64,000 bases of DNA from the NCBI GenBank assembly GCA_019636235.1, contig JAHBXW010000018.1, forward strand, positions 39,500 to 103,499, in the 5' to 3' direction. The translations under genes and the position numbers were made by a program. Every line of letters begins with the position of its first letter. The first letter of the stretch is position 1. Of this stretch, positions 60,002-64,000 are shown one piece after another. This stretch comes from Planctomyces sp. GTDB taxonomy: Bacteria; Planctomycetota; Planctomycetia; Planctomycetales; Planctomycetaceae. The notes beneath the pieces are model-generated. The model was not told the DNA's origin. It ran no database searches and saw nothing but the letters and a program-made list of their open reading frames with translations.

Positions 60002-62524
60002 CTACTCCCGCGTCACGAACTCATCGAGATTGAACAGGACCCGGGCGACAGACGTCCAGGCGGCCGCGTCGTCCGCCTCCCCCCGGGACGGCAGCCGCGC
60101 ACGCTCCTCGCGCAGGAACTCCAGCAGCCGCTCCCGCTCGACGCTGCTCGATTCGCGGGCGAAACAGAACCGAAACGCCGCATCGATCCACGCCCCATCG
60201 TCTCCCGACGCCTCCCGCTGAAGGCGTTCCGCCAGCCCCGCCGCGAGGTCTACGAACACCCGGTCGTTCGCCAGCGTCAGCGACTGCAGCGGCGTGTTGG
60301 ACCGCGCCCGCCGCGTGCAGGCCACGTTCGCGTCCGGCGCGTCAAACGTCACCAGAAACGGATACGGACTCGACCGCCAGAAGAACGTGTACAGCCCCCG
60401 CCGGTAGTGATCGGCCGGGCTGCGCTGCTTCCAGTACTTCACCTGCTGCGTGAACCGGTAGATGCCCTCCGGCTGCGGCGGGTAGACGCCCGGACCGCCG
60501 AGCTGCTCGATGATCCGGCCGCTGGCGGCCAGCGCCGAATCGCGGATCACCTCCGCCTCCAGACGCAGCCGCGACTGCCTCCCCAGCAGCAGGTTGTAGG
60601 GGTCCGCCTCCGCCAGGTCGGAGCGCGCCGCCGACGACTGACGGTACGTCGCGCTCGTCACGATCTCGAGGTGCAGCGTTTTCAGGCTCCAGCCGGAATC
60701 GATCAGCATCAGCGCCAGCGCGTCGAGCAGCTCCGGGTGCGTCGGCGCATCCCCCTGCAGCCCGAAGTCGTTCTCGGTCTCGACCAGCCCCCGGCCGAAG
60801 TACGCCTGCCACACGCGGTTCGCCGTCACGCGGGCCGTCAGCGGATTGTCCCGCGTGAACAGCCAGCGCGCGAAATCCAGCCGGGTCACCCGCTCGCCCG
60901 CCGGCGCGATCGGCGGCAGCGCCGCGGGCGTCCCCCCGTCCACTTCCGCCCCCGGACGCAGGAAATCTCCCCGAATGTGCACATGCGTCTTTCGCGGCGC
61001 GGGCAGTTCCTCGACGACCAGCGTCGTCGTCATCCGCGCGGCCAGCTGCTGCTTGCGGGCGTTGAGGTCCGCCAACTGGGCGATCAGCGGGATTCGCTCG
61101 GCGTCGAATTTGAAGAACTCCTTGCGGATCACCCGGGCCTGCTCGGCGTCTCGTTTCGCCGCCGGAATCGACAGCAATGCCTTCCACGACGTCAGCATTC
61201 CGCGCACGCCGGGCGCTGCTGCATCTTTCTCCAGGGCGGACAGCTCGTCCAGAATCTGCCGCTCCCATTCCTTCTGCCGCGTGCCGCTGTTCTCCTCGAC
61301 CGTCGCCAGACGCGCTTCCACCGAGGCGATCTCGGCAATCAGCGGCGCCTCCTCGGCCATCTGCTGGTCGGTCGGCGCCATCAGCGTCGGCTCGTCCGTC
61401 GAATTGAAGATCGCGAACAGCTGGTAGAACTCGCGCTGCGAAATCGGGTCGTACTTGTGGTCGTGGCACCGCGCGCAGCCCAGCGTCAGCCCCAGAAACA
61501 CGCTGCCCACCGTGCTCACGCGATCGGCCACCGCCTCGACCCGGAACTGCTCCGGATCGGTGCCGCCCTCTTCATTTTTCAGCGTGTTGCGATGGAAGCC
61601 GGTCGCCGTCCGCTGTTCGAGCGTCGCGTCCGGCAGCAGGTCGCCGGCGAGCTGTTCGGTCGCGAAGACATCGAATGGCAGGTCCCGGTTCAGCGAGTCG
61701 ATCACCCAGTCGCGGTACTTCCACATCGACCGCGCGCTGTCGATCGTGTAGCCGTTCGAGTCCGCGTACCGCGCCTGGTCCAGCCAGTGCCGTCCCCACC
61801 GCTCGCCATAGCGCGGCGACGCCAGCACGCGTTCGACCAGCCGCATGTACGCGTCCGGCTCCGGATCATTCACGAACTCGGCGACCTCCGTCGGCGAGGG
61901 GGGCAGACCCAACAGGTCCAGCGACAGCCGCCGGATCAGCGTCGCGCGGTCCGCCTCCGGCGAGGGGTGCAGCCCCGCATCGGCCAGCCGCGCATGGATG
62001 TGTCGATCGATGGGCGAACGGGACCACGCCGGGTCCGAAACCTCGGGGGGCGGCACGCGCCGGATCGGCTGAAACGACCAATGATCCCCGCGCCGCGCCC
62101 GCGGCGGTTCGACGGCATCCGCCGGCCCCACGCCCCCCGCGTCGATCCAGCGCCGCAGGATGTCGAGCTCCTCGGCCGAGAGACGCTCTCCCGCATCCTC
62201 GGGGGGCATCGCCTCGACCCCCGCGGCGCCCGTCACCGCCTGCATCAACAGGCTCCCCTGGCTGTCGCCCGCCCGCACCAGCGAACCGCTGTTCCCGCCC
62301 CGACGCACTCCCACAAACGAATCCAGGCGCAGATCCTGCTGGGTGTCGTCCGCTCCATGACACTCGATGCAGCGGCGTTCGAAAATCGGCAGCACGTCGC
62401 GCGTGAAGTCGGGAACCTCGTCAGCCGCCGCCCCGCCGGCCAGCAGGGCGAACGCGGCCGCAACGCACAGCGCCCGGCAAACCGGAGCGGAAACGCGGAA
62501 CAACAACGTCACGGCGGTCGTCAC
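60002..62524 (-). CDS. DUF1549/DUF1553 (PSD1) secreted cytochrome-like protein
   Basis: Using GTG 62524 as start gives 840 residues with a signal peptide (about 1-35). A cytochrome c-like PSCyt1 region has CIECH (C52, C55, H56), and DUF1549 has the second heme-type motif CARCHDHKYDPI near residue 340. DUF1553 follows at the C-terminal third (LTARVTANRVWQAYFGRGLVETENDFG). The family is planctomycete-specific and usually precedes a DUF1501 gene, but none follows here. The function is unknown, with a role in extracytoplasmic redox or polysaccharide handling suggested. A longer TTG start at 62674 is possible but would add a Gly/Arg-rich leader that looks non-coding. Confidence 0.88.
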   Translation of the reverse strand: MTTAVTLLFRVSAPVCRALCVAAAFALLAGGAAADEVPDFTRDVLPIFERRCIECHGADDTQQDLRLDSFVGVRRGGNSGSLVRAGDSQGSLLMQAVTGAAGVEAMPPEDAGERLSAEELDILRRWIDAGGVGPADAVEPPRARRGDHWSFQPIRRVPPPEVSDPAWSRSPIDRHIHARLADAGLHPSPEADRATLIRRLSLDLLGLPPSPTEVAEFVNDPEPDAYMRLVERVLASPRYGERWGRHWLDQARYADSNGYTIDSARSMWKYRDWVIDSLNRDLPFDVFATEQLAGDLLPDATLEQRTATGFHRNTLKNEEGGTDPEQFRVEAVADRVSTVGSVFLGLTLGCARCHDHKYDPISQREFYQLFAIFNSTDEPTLMAPTDQQMAEEAPLIAEIASVEARLATVEENSGTRQKEWERQILDELSALEKDAAAPGVRGMLTSWKALLSIPAAKRDAEQARVIRKEFFKFDAERIPLIAQLADLNARKQQLAARMTTTLVVEELPAPRKTHVHIRGDFLRPGAEVDGGTPAALPPIAPAGERVTRLDFARWLFTRDNPLTARVTANRVWQAYFGRGLVETENDFGLQGDAPTHPELLDALALMLIDSGWSLKTLHLEIVTSATYRQSSAARSDLAEADPYNLLLGRQSRLRLEAEVIRDSALAASGRIIEQLGGPGVYPPQPEGIYRFTQQVKYWKQRSPADHYRRGLYTFFWRSSPYPFLVTFDAPDANVACTRRARSNTPLQSLTLANDRVFVDLAAGLAERLQREASGDDGAWIDAAFRFCFARESSSVERERLLEFLREERARLPSRGEADDAAAWTSVARVLFNLDEFVTRE

Positions 62525-62681
62525 GGCCAAGGGCGCCTTCGCGAGGGACTGGTGCGCTCGGAGAACCCGTCCAGCATACGCCCGCCATTCACGCAGCGGT
62601 AGCGCCGTCCCGCGCGGGCCAGCCGGCGAACCTCGCTGCGCATCGCCGAAATCCGCATAGCCCCGGTTTTCCAATCCCTGC

Positions 62682-62687
62682 TAGAAT
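62682..62687 (+). promoter_or_regulatory. possible -10 element of the HEAT-like gene
   Basis: TAGAAT occurs 28 bases before the GTG start at 62715. No -35 is visible. Confidence 0.3.
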
Positions 62688-62714
62688 GCAGTGACATGGA
62701 ACGAGGGAGTGCGT

Positions 62715-63920
62715 GTGATTTCCACCCCTGCGAGTCGGGCCCTGGGTCGCCGACGCCGCCGGATCGCCCGGCAGCGGACGCCAGGATTGCTGACCTCGCT
62801 GGGCCTGCTCCTTTCCGCCGCGACCTGGCTGGCCGCGGCCGACGGCCAGGATCTGACCCGCGCCATCCGCCGCCTGGGGGCTGACGACTTCACTCTCCGT
62901 CACGACGCCAGCGACGAATTGCTCCGCGCCGGCGAAGCCGCACTGCCGCTGCTCCGCGACGCCGCTTCGGATTCCGACCCGGAAATCCGCTACCGCGCGA
63001 CCGATCTCCTGCTGCACATCGAGCGGCAACTGCTGCTCCAGCGGATCGCCGAGATTCAATCCGGCGCGCCCGTGGCCGGCGACCTTCCCGTGTGGGACCG
63101 TTTCACGCTGCACCTGGGCCAGGAACGCTGCGGCCGCCAACTGCTCGTCGCCATGCTGAACTCGCGTCCGCAACTGATGCTGAGCATCGGCGATTCGAAC
63201 GCCCAGGAACGCTTTGATCAGGCGATCGCCGACCTGCAGAATCCCATTCGCCGCACCAGCGGGCAATCCCCCTCCCTGGGAGAACTGGCGGCGCTCCTGT
63301 TCGCGATCGCCCAGCCGGAATGCCATCCCAGCCCGGTGGACACCGCACTGCTCTCCACGCATGTCAGTTCGCCGGCGTTTCGCAACGCCGTGTCGGGCAG
63401 CGAGGTCGGCCCATCCCTGCGAAGTCTGCTGGTCGCCTGGATCATCCGCGAGGAAACCGGCTCGCCGCAGCATCGGCTGCAGGTGGCCGAGCGCCACGAC
63501 CTGCCCGAAGGGCTGGTCCCCGCGCGGGAAATGCTGCGGGACATGCAGCAGGGTCAGGACCTGCAGTCGGCGCTGCATTTCACGGCTCGTTTCGCTGGCC
63601 CGGAGCACCTGCCGGAGATTGAGCCGCTGCTGGAGAATGCGCAGGAGTTGACGTCGACGGGGGGCAGCGGGGGGACGTTCACGACGCAGGTTCGGGACGT
63701 CGCGCTGGCGACGGTGTGGCGGATCGTACGTCAGAATCCCGCGGCACACGGGCTGACGGGCTACGCGGAAGTCGGCGGGAAGCCGAAGCCGGGCTCGATC
63801 GGATTCCGGTCGGAGGATGCTCGGGAGCGGGCGTTGAATGCGTGGAGTTCGTGGCGGAAGCGGAATGTGAAATCGCATTTGCCGGGCGACGGCGCGGCGG
63901 TCGAAGGATTCTCGCTGTAA
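62715..63920 (+). CDS. secreted HEAT-like protein, unknown
   Basis: Several GTG starts are possible (62691, 62709, 62715). I prefer 62715, with GAGGGA upstream, giving 401 residues. An Arg-rich start precedes a signal-type hydrophobic segment (about residues 26-43). The next part (about 46-110) has HEAT-like features (LTRAIRRLGADDFTLRHDASDELLRAGEAALPLLRDAA, DPEIRYRATDLLLHI), a common opening in planctomycete secreted proteins. The remainder is helical without motif. The function is not known. Confidence 0.65.
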   Translation: MISTPASRALGRRRRRIARQRTPGLLTSLGLLLSAATWLAAADGQDLTRAIRRLGADDFTLRHDASDELLRAGEAALPLLRDAASDSDPEIRYRATDLLLHIERQLLLQRIAEIQSGAPVAGDLPVWDRFTLHLGQERCGRQLLVAMLNSRPQLMLSIGDSNAQERFDQAIADLQNPIRRTSGQSPSLGELAALLFAIAQPECHPSPVDTALLSTHVSSPAFRNAVSGSEVGPSLRSLLVAWIIREETGSPQHRLQVAERHDLPEGLVPAREMLRDMQQGQDLQSALHFTARFAGPEHLPEIEPLLENAQELTSTGGSGGTFTTQVRDVALATVWRIVRQNPAAHGLTGYAEVGGKPKPGSIGFRSEDARERALNAWSSWRKRNVKSHLPGDGAAVEGFSL

Positions 63921-63934
63921 CGGGCGGGCCGGCG

Positions 63935-64000
63935 ATGACCCACCGATTTGTGTGGCACGCACCGGATCGCAGCGATGGGTGGGGCCTGGCGATCAGGATT
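63935..64000 (+). CDS. possible start of another gene, cut by the window end
   Basis: ATG 63935 opens a frame without stop to the end of the window (22 codons, MTHRFVWHAPDRSDGWG in outline). There is no ribosome-binding site, so this may equally be intergenic sequence. Confidence 0.2.
   Translation, partial: MTHRFVWHAPDRSDGWGLAIRI

Noticed and set aside
1..64000. CRISPR arrays, insertion sequences, phage or plasmid genes
   Set aside because: No direct-repeat arrays with spacers, transposase, integrase or replication-initiation sequences were seen on either strand. The only tandem repeat is the coding repeat at 6280-6477.

Overview
This window is GC-rich bacterial chromosome, almost certainly from a planctomycete (Planctomycetota). 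The assignment rests on gene families that are close to diagnostic for that phylum. These are secreted DUF1592, DUF1552 and DUF1549/DUF1553 proteins with cytochrome-type CxxCH motifs, two DUF1501 proteins with twin-arginine-like leaders, a Minf_1886-type protein, a Hanks-type kinase fused to WD40 repeats, DUF1080 lipoproteins, and short proteins with a pilin-like N-terminus. No rRNA, tRNA, CRISPR array, insertion sequence, integrase or phage gene was found. The window reads as core and lineage-specific chromosome, not as a mobile island.

Layout. 0-9.2 kb: the tail of an EF-hand protein, a MazG-like protein and a ferritin-like protein, followed by a run of small envelope or stress-type genes. 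That run holds two CsbD-like paralogues, a coiled-coil lipoprotein, a GlsB/YeaQ-type membrane protein, two small unknowns, a two-PDZ secreted protein with an 11-residue repeat, and cardiolipin synthase. 9.2-13.4 kb: a PP2C phosphatase, a short unknown and a large HEAT-repeat protein. 13.5-16.8 kb: a translationally coupled DUF1592-DUF1552 pair. 17.1-26.4 kb: MiaB, a NeuD-type acyltransferase, an enolase-superfamily enzyme, xylulokinase with an MFS transporter, and a Minf_1886 gene overlapping a small membrane protein gene. 26.8-31 kb: an HD-GYP response regulator next to a GGDEF protein (opposing c-di-GMP functions), and rpoD. 31.5-36.9 kb: a polytopic membrane protein, an outer-membrane-type protein, DUF309, endonuclease III and a YpfJ-type metalloprotease. 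37.3-39.8 kb: a pilin-like protein with a strong terminator, then an ExbB-ExbD-ExbD energy-transduction operon. 39.8-43.5 kb: DUF1445, release factor 2 (prfB) with an intact programmed +1 frameshift, an MnmE-like GTPase lacking the catalytic tail, and a PfpI/DJ-1 protein. 43.5-56.4 kb: two unpaired DUF1501 genes, an EEP-family membrane protein, the kinase-WD40 protein, a Gfo/Idh/MocA oxidoreductase, a serine beta-lactamase-like protein, a double DUF1080 lipoprotein and an orphan ABC ATPase. 56.4-64 kb: an ArsR-SRPBCC operon with a palindromic operator, an MGMT/ATL-like protein, a sigma-54 activator with a GAFTSA loop, an EVE-domain protein, a DUF1549/DUF1553 cytochrome-like protein and a HEAT-like secreted protein.

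Functional themes are envelope biology and stress (CsbD, GlsB, lipoproteins, cardiolipin synthase, ExbB/ExbD), signalling (Ser/Thr kinase, PP2C, c-di-GMP pair, sigma-54 activator) and secreted putative redox or polysaccharide proteins of the planctomycete type. I did not find a clear new multi-gene defence or biosynthetic system. The observations most worth following are the prfB frameshift site, the degenerate MnmE paralogue, the GAFTSA activator, the MiaB TRAM insertion, the repeat-bearing PDZ protein and the leader region of rpoD.
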